Shown piece by piece: positions 1 to 9,108 of a stretch of 64,000 bases of DNA (the first letter of the stretch is position 1; each line of letters opens with the position of its first letter). Source of the DNA: Pseudomonas poae (GTDB taxonomy: Bacteria; Pseudomonadota; Gammaproteobacteria; Pseudomonadales; Pseudomonadaceae). Made by a program: the position numbers and the translations under genes. The DNA lies in NCBI GenBank assembly GCA_028869255.1, contig CP110972.1:4283001-4347000 (forward strand), in the 5' to 3' direction. The notes beneath the pieces are model-generated. The model worked only from the letters and a program-made list of their open reading frames with translations. It searched no databases and had not been told where the DNA came from.

Positions 1-42
1 CAAGCGGCGATACCACCCACCTCTAAAACATGGAACGAATGT

Positions 43-1167
43 ATGACCATCAATGCCTCTAGCAATCCAGTCAATCAAGTTTGGAAAACTTGGCAACAAT
101 ATATACACGCGGAGTCGAAGAGTACCGGTGGCGCCGACAGCAAAGACATCAGCCACGCCACACCCGCTGTAGTTGATGAAACCGATCGTCGCCAAAAAGC
201 TCAGCGTCAACATCAGCCTGCCAACAGCCTTACTCAGCTGAGGCTCAGCCAGGCCCGCGCCGCTGAACCCGCGCAGACACCCGGAATCATATTTACAACC
301 CTTGTCGACGTGCCCAGGTCGCCATCCGGAGCGCCCATCACGCATGAGTTTGATAATGGGAACGTCAAGATAACGTCCTCTCCCCTGCACCCGGGAAGTT
401 TCAACGGCGTTCCTATCCAACGAAACAAAGTCACCATTGAAACGGGCGGCAAAGATGATCTTGTTGAGATAAAGACACTCACCACGGGCGGGGTAGTGGC
501 CGAGATCAACGGGAAGGCTTATGCACTGCCCATCGAAAACATTGGAGCCATGACCGAACAACTTGAAATAAAAACCAACGGCGGCAAAGACCACGTCACC
601 ATCGCCGATAACATCTGGTTCGAAACAACCGTCAGCCTCAATGACAGCCATCGTGTAACCGGGCTCAATGGTTACATTTCCGCACCGGAATCCTCCGGCC
701 AAAAAACATTCCTGGAACCTGGCGTCATCCCGGTTGCCTCGCAGATGAAACAAGAGGGAAATAGCCAAGTGTTCAGGCACGGCGACGTCACTATTACCTT
801 CGACCCGAATAAAAACGCTTTGCAGTTCGGCGATGGAGTAACCATCATCAAGACCGGTGATGGGGCAGACACCGTCCATATCATGGCGGCCGAAGATGGC
901 TCGATGGTTGCCCAAATCAATGGCGAAAAATTCCTGTTGCCAATCAAAAACGACGCCACCGGGCGCTCAAGGCTCTACATCACGACACAGGGCGGCGACG
1001 ATAAAACCATTATCGACTCCAACGTCAAAAACTATGCGTTCATCCTTCCCGGCGAAGATAAGAACGGCTCGCTCTACAGAGGGGGTGGTTTTGTTTCAGG
1101 CGCTGAAGAGCCCCGCCTCGCCCAGCGATACAGGCCACAGAACTACAACCCGACAGCCAACGCCTGA
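43..1167 (+). CDS. Hypothetical protein with duplicated beta-rich domain
   Basis: 374-aa protein that I do not recognise. No signal peptide or membrane segment is visible. The first ~90 residues are polar and rich in Ala, Gln and Ser. Two related blocks follow, roughly residues 100-205 and 243-335. Each has the order 'VTI-x-TGGKDD/GDGADT', 'VAEINGKAY / VAQINGEKF', 'LPIEN / LPIKN', then 'NGGKDHVTIADN / QGGDDKTIIDSN'. The Gly-Asp-rich turns between short beta strands recall RTX-like or parallel-beta folds, but no canonical RTX nonapeptide array is present. Base composition is less GC-rich than the pca genes that follow. A secreted or surface role is possible but unproven. The ATG is preceded by a GGAACGA stretch that could act as ribosome binding site. 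Confidence 0.75.
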   Translation: MTINASSNPVNQVWKTWQQYIHAESKSTGGADSKDISHATPAVVDETDRRQKAQRQHQPANSLTQLRLSQARAAEPAQTPGIIFTTLVDVPRSPSGAPITHEFDNGNVKITSSPLHPGSFNGVPIQRNKVTIETGGKDDLVEIKTLTTGGVVAEINGKAYALPIENIGAMTEQLEIKTNGGKDHVTIADNIWFETTVSLNDSHRVTGLNGYISAPESSGQKTFLEPGVIPVASQMKQEGNSQVFRHGDVTITFDPNKNALQFGDGVTIIKTGDGADTVHIMAAEDGSMVAQINGEKFLLPIKNDATGRSRLYITTQGGDDKTIIDSNVKNYAFILPGEDKNGSLYRGGGFVSGAEEPRLAQRYRPQNYNPTANA

Positions 1168-1197
1168 TCGTAAAAACTGCTTGGCTGCGCAGTAACG

Positions 1198-1218
1198 ACG
1201 CCCCCACCCTGGGGGCGT
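1198..1218. terminator. Hairpin downstream of the first gene
   Basis: Perfect 9-bp stem (ACGCCCCCA / TGGGGGCGT) with a 3-nt loop, 30 nt after the stop codon. It lacks a clear T run, so it is only a probable terminator. Confidence 0.5.
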
Positions 1219-1353
1219 TCATGTGTCAAAGAGGTTGGGCCCACTCAGTCAATAACGGCTGACGCCTTACCATCCCTCCCGTTGGTCAAAATCCAGTCCG
1301 CAATCGGGCAATACATGCTGTATCGTGCGCAGCACTCTGGAGTCCGGCCCCGT

Positions 1354-2253
1354 ATGAAATCCATCACCCTCGTGCTGTCAGCGCTTGCCGTAGCCAGTTG
1401 CCTGAGCGGTTGTATCGGTTCGCCGATCCCCTTGACGGCACACACCGAACAACGCCTGCACGCCCAGGCGCCGATCCGTTTTCTGCTGACCTTCGATGAC
1501 GGCCCCAGCGCCTCGGGCTACAACAACCCGAGCCGTTCGGTGGTCGCTGACCTCGCGCACAACCCGATACTGCCGGGGATCAAAGCGGTGTTCTTCCTGC
1601 AGACCGAAGCGTCGCGTTCCGGCGGCAGCTCGCGGGGGCGCAAGACCATGGAACGTGAGTACGCAGGCGGGCATATCCTGGCGTTCCACACGGCAACAGC
1701 GTTTCATACCAATCATCGCTGGCTCGGCGACGCAGAGCTGGAGCGCACCCTCAGCCAGGGTGCAACGGACATCGCTTCAATCACCGGCGCGCCGCCCGTG
1801 CTGGTACGCCCGCCGTTCTGGAACTACGACCGCCGCACCTTCGCCGCCTACCAACGCCACGGCATGCACGTACTGCTCACGGATTTGAGTGCCAATGACG
1901 GCAAGATCTGGGGCTTCAACGCCAGCCCGCGCCGCCGCGCCAACCTGTATCGACAACTGTCAGTGGTGCGCGAGCGAATCGCGCTAGGTGAGTTGCCGAC
2001 GGTGGACGGCGTGACACCGGTGGTGGTGACCTTCCACGACATCAACCGCTACACCGCACGGCATATGCAGGAGTACTTGCAGATCCTGCTCGACAGCGCC
2101 CGCATCAATGGCATGCAGACCGCCGCCGAGCCGTTCTACACCGACCGCGCCGTGCTGGAGCGTGCAGCGCTGGCGCGTACCGTCAAGGACGTGAACGAGC
2201 CGGTGCACCTGCCGGGAGTGTGGAATTGGGTGTGGGATGCGGATTCGCACTGA
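1354..2253 (+). CDS. Polysaccharide deacetylase (NodB-type) lipoprotein
   Basis: 299-aa protein of the carbohydrate esterase 4/NodB superfamily, predicted to remove N- or O-acetyl groups from a polysaccharide in the envelope. The N-terminus MKSITLVLSALAVASCLSGC is a lipoprotein signal with lipobox LSGC, which is why I start at 1354 and not at the in-frame ATG at 1282. NodB motifs visible: TFDDGP (metal/base Asp pair), a His-rich stretch HTATAFHTNH in place of the usual H[ST]xxH, RPPFW (usual RxPY/F), and TFHDI near the C-terminus. The spaced-out second motif means metal binding may be atypical. Followed by a REP doublet and then the convergent pcaC gene. The substrate cannot be read from sequence. 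Confidence 0.82.
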   Translation: MKSITLVLSALAVASCLSGCIGSPIPLTAHTEQRLHAQAPIRFLLTFDDGPSASGYNNPSRSVVADLAHNPILPGIKAVFFLQTEASRSGGSSRGRKTMEREYAGGHILAFHTATAFHTNHRWLGDAELERTLSQGATDIASITGAPPVLVRPPFWNYDRRTFAAYQRHGMHVLLTDLSANDGKIWGFNASPRRRANLYRQLSVVRERIALGELPTVDGVTPVVVTFHDINRYTARHMQEYLQILLDSARINGMQTAAEPFYTDRAVLERAALARTVKDVNEPVHLPGVWNWVWDADSH

Positions 2254-2277
2254 TGCGTGGATCACACGCAAATCCCC

Positions 2278-2364
2278 TGTGGGAGCTGGCTTGCCTGCGA
2301 TGCGGGCGCCTCGGTTTTTCGGTGATACCGAGGTGATGCCATCGCAGGCAAGCCAGCTCCCACA
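2278..2364. repeat. REP doublet (class 1)
   Basis: Two inverted copies of a REP-type unit (TGTGGGAGCTGGCTTGCCTG...) about 25 nt each, separated by ~37 nt, between convergent genes. The same unit recurs at 6537, 10924, 16333 and 44687. Confidence 0.9.
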
Positions 2365-2381
2365 GTTGATCGCGTCACAAG

Positions 2382-2780
2382 TCAATCCTGCTGACGGGAC
2401 TCCACGCCCAGCTCATCCCACACTGATTCGGCCAGGTGGAAAGTGGCATTCGCCGCCGGAATCCCGCAGTAGATCGCGCTCTGCATCAACACTTCCTTGA
2501 TCTCGGCGCGTGTCACGCCATTGCTGGCGGCGGCGCGCAGATGCAGCTTGAGTTCTTCGCTGCGGTTCATGCCGATCAGCATGGCGATGGTAATCAAGCT
2601 GCGGGTATGACGCGGCAGGCCGGGGCGGGTCCAGATATCACCCCAGGCGTGGCGGGTGATCATTTCCTGGAACTCGCTGTTGAACTCGGTCAGGGCATTC
2701 AGGCTGCGGTCGACATGGGCATCGCCCAGCACTTCGCGGCGTACTTGCAGGCCGTCGGCGTAACGTTGTTTCTCGTCCAC
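2382..2780 (-). CDS. pcaC: 4-carboxymuconolactone decarboxylase
   Basis: 132-aa protein of the carboxymuconolactone decarboxylase (AhpD-like) family, converting gamma-carboxymuconolactone to beta-ketoadipate enol-lactone in protocatechuate breakdown. The sequence from DEKQRYADGL through ITRHAWGDIWTRPGL and AAASNGVTRAEIKEVL is typical PcaC, and length matches the usual ~130 aa. The start is the GTG at 2780, preceded by AAGGAG at good spacing; longer in-frame extensions lack family similarity. Last gene of the minus-strand pca run, separated from pcaD by a REP doublet, so its transcript level may be set partly by that structure. Confidence 0.95.
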   Translation of the reverse strand: MDEKQRYADGLQVRREVLGDAHVDRSLNALTEFNSEFQEMITRHAWGDIWTRPGLPRHTRSLITIAMLIGMNRSEELKLHLRAAASNGVTRAEIKEVLMQSAIYCGIPAANATFHLAESVWDELGVESRQQD

Positions 2781-2818
2781 AAAAACTCCTTGCTCAATTC
2801 GATTCAGGCTCAAGCACC

Positions 2819-2939
2819 TGTGGCGAGCGGGCTTGCCCGCGTTGGGCTGCGTAGCAGCCCTGGACCGTCTTCAGCAGGACCTTGTTGTCGGGTTTTGGGG
2901 GCGCTTCGCGCCCCAACGCGGGCAAGCCCGCTCGCCACA
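2819..2939. repeat. REP doublet (class 2) inside the pca run
   Basis: Inverted pair of TGTGGCGAGCGGGCTTGCCC-type units ending in GCGTTGGG, with an inner GC-rich inverted repeat, between pcaD and pcaC. The same class occurs at 23491 and 56649. Confidence 0.88.
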
Positions 2940-2962
2940 AAAAACCTGCTCACCACACTGGG

Positions 2963-3754
2963 TTAATGCGCCAACAAAAAGTCCAGCACACGGTCACTGA
3001 ACGCCGCGCCGGCCTGTACGTTGGACAGGTGCGCGGCGTAGAACTCGGCGTACTCGGCGCCCTGCACATGGTTCTGGATAAAGTGGCTACCGGCCGGCGG
3101 TGTGACGGCGTCTTCGGTGCCGGCAATCACCAGGGTCGGCACTTTGATCAAGGCCAATTGGTCTCGGAAATCCGCATCACGCACCGCGGCGCAATTGGCG
3201 GCATAGCCTTGGGGGTCAGTCGCCGCGAGCATATCGGTGATCTGCCTGGCCTGGTGCGGGTTGGCGGCGGCGAAATCGGCGGTGAACCAGCGTGCAATCG
3301 AGGCATCGCGCAGGGCTACCATGGCCGCCGCGCCGTCGCGCAGGACCATCTCGATGCGCGGGTCCCAGATCTGCGGCGTGCCGATCTTGGCGGCGGTGTT
3401 GCACACCACTAGGCGCTGCAGGCGCTCACCGGCATTGATCCCCAGCCATTGACCGATCAAACCGCCCATGGACAGCCCGCAAAAATGCGCACGCGGGATG
3501 CCCAGCGCATCCAGCAGCGCGAGCACATCGTGGCCCAGTTGCTCGATGCTGTAGGGGCCCTCGGTCACCAGGGATTTGCCGTGGCCACGGGTGTCGAAAC
3601 GCAACACGCGAAAATGCGCGGTGAAAGCCGCGATCTGGATGTCCCACATATGCAGATCGGTGCCCAGCGAGTTGGACAGCACCAGCACCGGCGCGTCGAC
3701 CGGGCCATCCAGTTGGTAATGCAGTTCGCCCTCGGCGAGTTGTACAAATGCCAC
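2963..3754 (-). CDS. pcaD: 3-oxoadipate enol-lactonase
   Basis: 263-aa alpha/beta-hydrolase that hydrolyses beta-ketoadipate enol-lactone to beta-ketoadipate in the cytoplasm. Visible: oxyanion region SNSLGTDLHMW, nucleophile elbow GLSMGG (Ser), acid region AGTEDAVTPP (Asp) and the catalytic His in AAHLSNVQ. Starts with GTG preceded by TAAGGAGG, 10 nt after the pcaB stop, so it is translated from the same message as pcaB. Length is normal for PcaD. Confidence 0.95.
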   Translation of the reverse strand: MAFVQLAEGELHYQLDGPVDAPVLVLSNSLGTDLHMWDIQIAAFTAHFRVLRFDTRGHGKSLVTEGPYSIEQLGHDVLALLDALGIPRAHFCGLSMGGLIGQWLGINAGERLQRLVVCNTAAKIGTPQIWDPRIEMVLRDGAAAMVALRDASIARWFTADFAAANPHQARQITDMLAATDPQGYAANCAAVRDADFRDQLALIKVPTLVIAGTEDAVTPPAGSHFIQNHVQGAEYAEFYAAHLSNVQAGAAFSDRVLDFLLAH

Positions 3755-3764
3755 AAAGGCCTCC

Positions 3765-5129
3765 TTAGGCAGTCAATGCAAAGTGTTCGGTTACGGCGCG
3801 GGTGACCCAGGTTTGGGCCTGGCCCAGATAGTGGGCCGGGTCGAGCAGGTGATCGAGTTCGGCCGCTGACAGCTCGGCCGTCACGTGCGGTTCGTCCGCC
3901 AGCACCGCACGCAAATGACGGCTCTCGGCGACCGCACGTTTGCAACATTGCTCCAACAGATGGTGCGCAGTCTCGCGGCCCAGACGCTGGGCAAGCACGA
4001 TGCTGACGGCTTCGGCCAGCACCAGGCCCTGGGTCAGGTCGAGGTTGTGCGCCATGCGCTCGGGGTCGACTTCCAACCCTTCGCTAACCAGCAGCGCTTG
4101 TTTCAACGCGCCGGAGACCAAGCGGCAAATCTGCGGAAGGGTTTCCCACTCGGCATGCCACAGGCCCAGACTGCGTTCGTGCTCCTGGGGCATGGCGCTG
4201 AACATCGTCGCCACCAGGCCGGGCACACGGGTGGCCGCGCTGATCAGCACGGCGGCGCCGACCGGGTTGCGTTTGTGGGGCATGGTCGATGAGCCGCCCT
4301 TGCCCGGCGCCGATGGCTCGAACACTTCCGCCGCTTCCGTCTGCATCAGCAGGCTGATATCTCGCCCCAGCTTGCCGAGGCTGCCGGCGATCAGCCCAAG
4401 CACACTGGCGAACTCCACCAAACGGTCGCGCTGGGTATGCCAGGGTTGCTCGGGCAAACTCAGTTGCAGCTCCTGCGCCAAGGCTTCGGCGACGGGCATT
4501 GCCTGTTCGCCGAGCGCGGCCAGGGTGCCGGAAGCGCCGCCAAATTGCAGGACCAGCAGGCGTGGTTTCAGCTCGGCAAGGCGCTGACGGCTGCGCGTCA
4601 CCGCCCCCAGCCAGCCGGCGATTTTCATCCCCAGCGTGACCGGCGTCGCATGCTGCAACCAGGTTCGACCGGCCAACGGCACGCCCGCATAACGCTGGGC
4701 CTGCACCGCAAGCACCTCGCCGAGCTGCGCCAGGTCGGTTTCGATCAACGCCACCGCGAGCCGCAGTTGCAGCACCAGGCCGGTGTCCATCACATCCTGG
4801 CTGGTGGCGCCCAGATGCACATAACGCTCGGCCCCGGCATCTTCACCGGCAATCAACTTGCCCAGCGCCTTGACCAGTGGAATCGCCGAATTCCCCGCCG
4901 TGGCAATCGCCACGCCGAGGGCATCCACGTCGTACAGCGACGCCAGGCACGCCTGGGCAATCGGCGCGACGGCGGCCTGGGGAATCAGCCCCACCCGCGC
5001 CTCGGCACGGGCCAACCCGGCTTCAAAATCCAGCATGCCCTGCAGGCGCCCCTGGTCGCAGAACACCTCGGCCATGCTGTCAGCGGTGAAGTAAGCGTCG
5101 AACAATTGATTGCTCGTGCGCAAAGTCAT
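3765..5129 (-). CDS. pcaB: 3-carboxy-cis,cis-muconate cycloisomerase
   Basis: 454-aa member of the fumarase/aspartase superfamily; cyclises beta-carboxymuconate to gamma-carboxymuconolactone. The superfamily signature GSSTMPHKRNP is intact, and HLGATSQDVMDTG carries the conserved His/Thr-Ser region. Sits 10 nt after the transporter gene and 10 nt before pcaD in one operon-like run. Confidence 0.95.
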   Translation of the reverse strand: MTLRTSNQLFDAYFTADSMAEVFCDQGRLQGMLDFEAGLARAEARVGLIPQAAVAPIAQACLASLYDVDALGVAIATAGNSAIPLVKALGKLIAGEDAGAERYVHLGATSQDVMDTGLVLQLRLAVALIETDLAQLGEVLAVQAQRYAGVPLAGRTWLQHATPVTLGMKIAGWLGAVTRSRQRLAELKPRLLVLQFGGASGTLAALGEQAMPVAEALAQELQLSLPEQPWHTQRDRLVEFASVLGLIAGSLGKLGRDISLLMQTEAAEVFEPSAPGKGGSSTMPHKRNPVGAAVLISAATRVPGLVATMFSAMPQEHERSLGLWHAEWETLPQICRLVSGALKQALLVSEGLEVDPERMAHNLDLTQGLVLAEAVSIVLAQRLGRETAHHLLEQCCKRAVAESRHLRAVLADEPHVTAELSAAELDHLLDPAHYLGQAQTWVTRAVTEHFALTA

Positions 5130-5139
5130 AACTCGTCCC

Positions 5140-6438
5140 TTACAGATCGTGGTGCAAATACGCCGCCTGTTTCGGCAGGCGCAAGCTGAACAGGAAGGCC
5201 ACCGCCATCATGCCGGTGACGTACCAGTAGAAGGTGTTTTCCATGCCCATGGATTTAAGGCCCAGGGCCACGTATTCCGCCGAGCCACCAAAAATTGCGT
5301 TGGCTACCGCATACGCCAGGCCCACACCCAGGGCGCGCACTTGGGGCGGGAACATTTCGGCTTTCACCAGGCCGCTGATCGAGGTGTAGAAACTTACAAT
5401 CGCCAGGGCCAGGGTGATCAGCACAAACGCCAGGAACGGGCTGCTGACGGTTTTCAGGCTGAGCAGGATCGGCACGGTGCACAGGGTGCCCAACGCGCCG
5501 AACCAGAGCATCGAGTTACGACGGCCGATCTTGTCCGCCAGCATGCCGAACAACGGCTGCATACACATGTAGAGGAACAGCGCACCGGTCATGATGTAGC
5601 TGGCCGTCTTGGCGTGCATCCCGGCGGTGTTCACCAGGTATTTCTGCATGTAGGTGGTAAAGGTGTAGAAAATCAGCGAGCCGCCGGCGGTGTAGCCGAG
5701 CACGGTGATAAACGCTGCCTTGTGATCGCGGAACAGCGCGGCAATGCTGCCGGCGTCCTTGTCCTGGCGCGTTTCCTTGCTGGTGGTTTCCTTGAGGGTG
5801 CGACGCAGCAACAGCGAGATCACCGCCGCAATGGCGCCGATCACGAACGGAATCCGCCAGCCCCAGGCGCGCAATTCTTCTTCGGTAAGCAGCTGTTGCA
5901 GGATCACCACCACCAACACCGCCAGCAGTTGCCCGCCGATCAGCGTGACGTACTGGAATGAGGCGAAGAAACCACGCTGGCCCTTGAGCGCGACCTCACT
6001 CATGTAGGTCGCGGTGGTGCCGTATTCGCCACCCACCGACAGGCCCTGGAACAAGCGCGCCACCAACAGCAACGCCGGAGCCCAGGCGCCGATGTCTTTG
6101 TAGGTGGGCAGGAAGGCGATGACCAGAGAGCCGGCGCACATCATCAGCACCGAGATCATCATCGAATTTTTACGGCCGTGCTTGTCGGCCACCCGGCCAA
6201 ACAGCCAGCCGCCGATAGGTCGCATCAGGAACCCGGCGGCAAATACACCGGCGGTGTTGAGCAGTTGCACCGTGGGGTCGTCCGACGGAAAAAACGCCGG
6301 GGCAAAGTAGATGGCGCAGAAGGCATAGACGTAGAAGTCAAACCATTCGACGAGGTTGCCGGAGGATGCCCCGACGATCGCGAATATCCGTTTGCTGCGT
6401 TCTTCTCCGGTGTAGTGACTTGTCGTCGTTGTTGTCAT
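5140..6438 (-). CDS. pcaT: MFS transporter, PcaT-like dicarboxylate:proton symporter
   Basis: 432-aa, 12-TM major facilitator of the metabolite:H+ symporter type (similar to ShiA/KgtP/ProP). The first segment contains [13 protein letters not shown], and the loop [12 protein letters not shown] holds the MFS motif. Position directly before pcaB suggests uptake of beta-ketoadipate or a related dicarboxylate (PcaT role); the substrate assignment is inferred from context. ATG start at 6438. A REP doublet separates it from pcaG, so it may begin its own transcription unit. Confidence 0.85.
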   Translation of the reverse strand: MTTTTTSHYTGEERSKRIFAIVGASSGNLVEWFDFYVYAFCAIYFAPAFFPSDDPTVQLLNTAGVFAAGFLMRPIGGWLFGRVADKHGRKNSMMISVLMMCAGSLVIAFLPTYKDIGAWAPALLLVARLFQGLSVGGEYGTTATYMSEVALKGQRGFFASFQYVTLIGGQLLAVLVVVILQQLLTEEELRAWGWRIPFVIGAIAAVISLLLRRTLKETTSKETRQDKDAGSIAALFRDHKAAFITVLGYTAGGSLIFYTFTTYMQKYLVNTAGMHAKTASYIMTGALFLYMCMQPLFGMLADKIGRRNSMLWFGALGTLCTVPILLSLKTVSSPFLAFVLITLALAIVSFYTSISGLVKAEMFPPQVRALGVGLAYAVANAIFGGSAEYVALGLKSMGMENTFYWYVTGMMAVAFLFSLRLPKQAAYLHHDL

Positions 6439-6536
6439 GTTTTTTCACTCAGTGGGAACGGTTATAGCCTAGACATACTTTGCAACAACCATGTTCCGCA
6501 AGCAGACTTTTGGATATGCATTGCCTGAAAGGGCCT

Positions 6537-6602
6537 CATCGCAGGCAAGCCAGCTCCCACCGTTGGCCGGTATCTCCTGTGGGAGCTGGCTTGCCTGCGA
6601 TG
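6537..6602. repeat. REP doublet (class 1), opposite arm order
   Basis: Arms CATCGCAGGCAAGCCAGCTC and its reverse complement, 66 nt in total, between pcaG and the transporter gene. The flanking bases GGGCCT / AAGCCC extend the palindrome. Confidence 0.88.
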
Positions 6603-6618
6603 AAGCCCTACAGCCAAC

Positions 6619-7185
6619 TCAATAATCGAAAAACACCGTTTCCTTGTCTGTGCCCTGCAAAATCACATTCCACTGATGCACCCCAGCCGCATCCGGCTTG
6701 GCAATCAAGGTACTGCGCCGCTCTGCCGGCACACACGCCAGCAACGGGTCGTCGCCATTCAACGCCTCACCGTCAAAATAAATCCGCGTCAGCAAGTGCT
6801 TCACCAGGCCGCGCGCGAACACCAGCACCACCAGGTGCGGCGCCTGGGTCGTGCCTTGCAGCCCCGGCACGCTGCCCGGTTTGATGGTGGTAAAGCGAAA
6901 CCGTCCTTCGGCGTCCACCGGCACCCGGCCAAAGCCTTCGAAGTTCGGGTCGACAGCCTTGTCCTGCTCATCCTCAGGGTGGTCGTACTTACCGGCGGCA
7001 TTTGCCTGCCAGACTTCGAGCATGGCGTCGTTGACGACATCACCGTTGCCGTCCACCACCTGCCCGCTGATCGCCACGCGCTCGCCCAAGGTGGCGGGTA
7101 CGGTCAGGTCTTCGCGGTTCAGCCAGGTCAGGCCGATGTGGTAGTACGGCCCAACGGTGTGGGACGTGGTCGCATAGAGTGTCAT
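6619..7185 (-). CDS. pcaG: Protocatechuate 3,4-dioxygenase alpha subunit
   Basis: 188-aa alpha subunit of the intradiol dioxygenase that opens protocatechuate to beta-carboxy-cis,cis-muconate. MTLYATTSHTVGPYYHIGL is the typical start, chosen at 7185 with GGAG upstream; a longer in-frame reading runs into pcaH. VWQANAAGKY and the C-terminal VILQGTDKETVFFDY are family features. The alpha subunit lacks the iron ligands, which are in PcaH. Begins 1 nt after the pcaH stop, so translation is probably coupled. Confidence 0.95.
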   Translation of the reverse strand: MTLYATTSHTVGPYYHIGLTWLNREDLTVPATLGERVAISGQVVDGNGDVVNDAMLEVWQANAAGKYDHPEDEQDKAVDPNFEGFGRVPVDAEGRFRFTTIKPGSVPGLQGTTQAPHLVVLVFARGLVKHLLTRIYFDGEALNGDDPLLACVPAERRSTLIAKPDAAGVHQWNVILQGTDKETVFFDY

Positions 7186-7186
7186 C

Positions 7187-7891
7187 TCATTTCTCCATCG
7201 GCGTGGCTTCGCGGCCGCGCAGGACGATGTCCCAGCGGTAGCCGAGGGCATAGGAAGGAATGGTTTTTTCCAGGTCGAAGCTGGCGATCAGGCGCTGCTT
7301 GGCCGAGGTGTCCGGCACGCAGTTATAGATCGGGTCGTATTCCAGCAGCGGGTCGCCGGGGAAATACATTTGCGTGACCAGCCGTGTCAGCACGCTCGGG
7401 CCGAACAGCGAAAAGTGGATATGCGCCGGGCGCCACGCGTTGTGGTGGTTGCCCCACGGGTAGGCACCGGGCTTGATGGTCTGGAACTGGTACCAGCCAT
7501 CGGCGTCGGTGACGGTGCGGCCGGTGCCGGTGAAATTCGGGTCCAGCGGCGCGTCGTGCAGGTCGCGCTTGTGGTTGTAGCGACCGGCGGCGTTGGCCTG
7601 CCAGATCTCCACCAGAATCCCCGGCACCGGCAGGCCGTTTTCATCCAGCACACGCCCGTGAATGATGATGCGCTCGCCTTGCGGCTCGCCCTCGTGCTGT
7701 GCGGTGAGGTCATTGTCCTTCTCATTGATCCGCTCGGCGCCAATGGTCGGGCCGGTGATTTCCGACAAGGAATGGGGCAGGAACACCAACGGCTTGGACG
7801 GCGAACGCAGGTTCGTCGACTGGTAGGCCGGGTGCAGGTAATCAGGTTGAGTGCCCGCTTGCGGGCGCCGGTAACCGGGCTTGTCACTCAT
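7187..7891 (-). CDS. pcaH: Protocatechuate 3,4-dioxygenase beta subunit
   Basis: 234-aa catalytic subunit carrying the non-heme Fe(III). By count, the four ligands correspond to Tyr105 (GRYNHKRD), Tyr144 (PGAYPW), His157 and His159 (RPAHIHF); all are present. Length is normal. It lies only 17 nt downstream of the pcaF stop, joining pcaIJF and pcaHG in one run, so it is probably induced with them. Confidence 0.96.
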   Translation of the reverse strand: MSDKPGYRRPQAGTQPDYLHPAYQSTNLRSPSKPLVFLPHSLSEITGPTIGAERINEKDNDLTAQHEGEPQGERIIIHGRVLDENGLPVPGILVEIWQANAAGRYNHKRDLHDAPLDPNFTGTGRTVTDADGWYQFQTIKPGAYPWGNHHNAWRPAHIHFSLFGPSVLTRLVTQMYFPGDPLLEYDPIYNCVPDTSAKQRLIASFDLEKTIPSYALGYRWDIVLRGREATPMEK

Positions 7892-7908
7892 GGAGCAATC
7901 CTCTCTTA

Positions 7909-9108
7909 TTAGATGCGTTCAATGGCCAGGGCCAAACCTTGGCCCACGCCGACACACATGGTCGCCAGGCCTTTGCGGCCGCCGGTTTTCTCAAGGTGGT
8001 GCAGCGCGGTCAGGACCAGCCGTGCGCCGCTCATGCCCAACGGATGGCCAAGGGCGATGGCGCCGCCGTTCGGGTTGACCTGGGGTGCGTCGTCGGCAAT
8101 GCCCAGCTCACGCAGCACCGCCAGACCTTGGCTGGCGAAGGCTTCGTTGAGTTCGATCACGTCAAAATCGGTGACTGCCAACCCCAGGCGCTCCACCAGT
8201 TTGCGCACCGCCGGCACCGGGCCGATGCCCATCACCCGTGGCGCGACAGCGGCGCTGGCCATGCCCAGCACGCGAGCGCGGGCGGTCAGGCCGTGTTTTT
8301 TCACCGCTTCGGCAGAGGCCAGAATCAGCGCCGCGGCGCCGTCATTCACGCCCGAGGCATTGCCGGCGGTGACGGTCTTGTCCGGGCCGTTGACCGGTTT
8401 GAGCTTGGCCAGGGCTTCCAGGGTGGTGTCTCGTGGGTGCTCATCATGCTCCACCAGGGTTTCGCCTTTTTTATGCGCAACCCGCACCGGCACGATTTCT
8501 TCGGCGAAGAACCCGGCAGCCTGGGCGGCGGCGGTGCGCTGCTGGCTGCGCAAGGCGAAGGCGTCCTGGTCGGCGCGGGACACGCTGTAATCGTCGGCGA
8601 CGTTGTCGGCGGTCTGTGGCATCGCATCCACACCGTACTGGGCCTTCATCAGCGGGTTGATAAAACGCCAGCCGATGGTGGTGTCTTCCAGCTTCATGTT
8701 GCGCGAAAACGCCGCGTCGGCCTTGCCCATCACAAACGGCGCACGGGACATCGCCTCGACGCCACCGGCAATCGCCAGCTCCATCTCGCCGCTGGCGATG
8801 GCACGAAACGCGGTGCCGATTGCGTCCATGCCCGAAGCACACAGGCGGTTGAGCGTCACGCCCGGGATACTCTCCGGCAGGCCCGCCAGCAGCAAGGCCA
8901 TGCGCGCCACGTTGCGGTTGTCTTCACCGGCCTGGTTGGCGCAGCCGAGGAATACCTCGTCCACCGCTGCCCAGTCCACCGAGGGGTTGCGCTCGATCAG
9001 GGCCTTGATCGGCAACGCCGCCAAGTCATCGGCGCGTACCGTGGACAAACCACCGCCGAACCGGCCGATGGGGGTGCGGATGGCATCACAGATAAATACG
9101 TCGCGCAT
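7909..9108 (-). CDS. pcaF: 3-oxoadipyl-CoA thiolase
   Basis: 399-aa thiolase; cleaves beta-ketoadipyl-CoA to succinyl-CoA and acetyl-CoA, the last step of the pathway. The nucleophilic Cys is in NRLCASGMDA (about residue 90), the His in GGAIALGHPLG and the second Cys in ATMCVGVGQG. Its ATG overlaps the pcaJ stop (TGATG), indicating translational coupling. Confidence 0.95.
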   Translation of the reverse strand: MRDVFICDAIRTPIGRFGGGLSTVRADDLAALPIKALIERNPSVDWAAVDEVFLGCANQAGEDNRNVARMALLLAGLPESIPGVTLNRLCASGMDAIGTAFRAIASGEMELAIAGGVEAMSRAPFVMGKADAAFSRNMKLEDTTIGWRFINPLMKAQYGVDAMPQTADNVADDYSVSRADQDAFALRSQQRTAAAQAAGFFAEEIVPVRVAHKKGETLVEHDEHPRDTTLEALAKLKPVNGPDKTVTAGNASGVNDGAAALILASAEAVKKHGLTARARVLGMASAAVAPRVMGIGPVPAVRKLVERLGLAVTDFDVIELNEAFASQGLAVLRELGIADDAPQVNPNGGAIALGHPLGMSGARLVLTALHHLEKTGGRKGLATMCVGVGQGLALAIERI

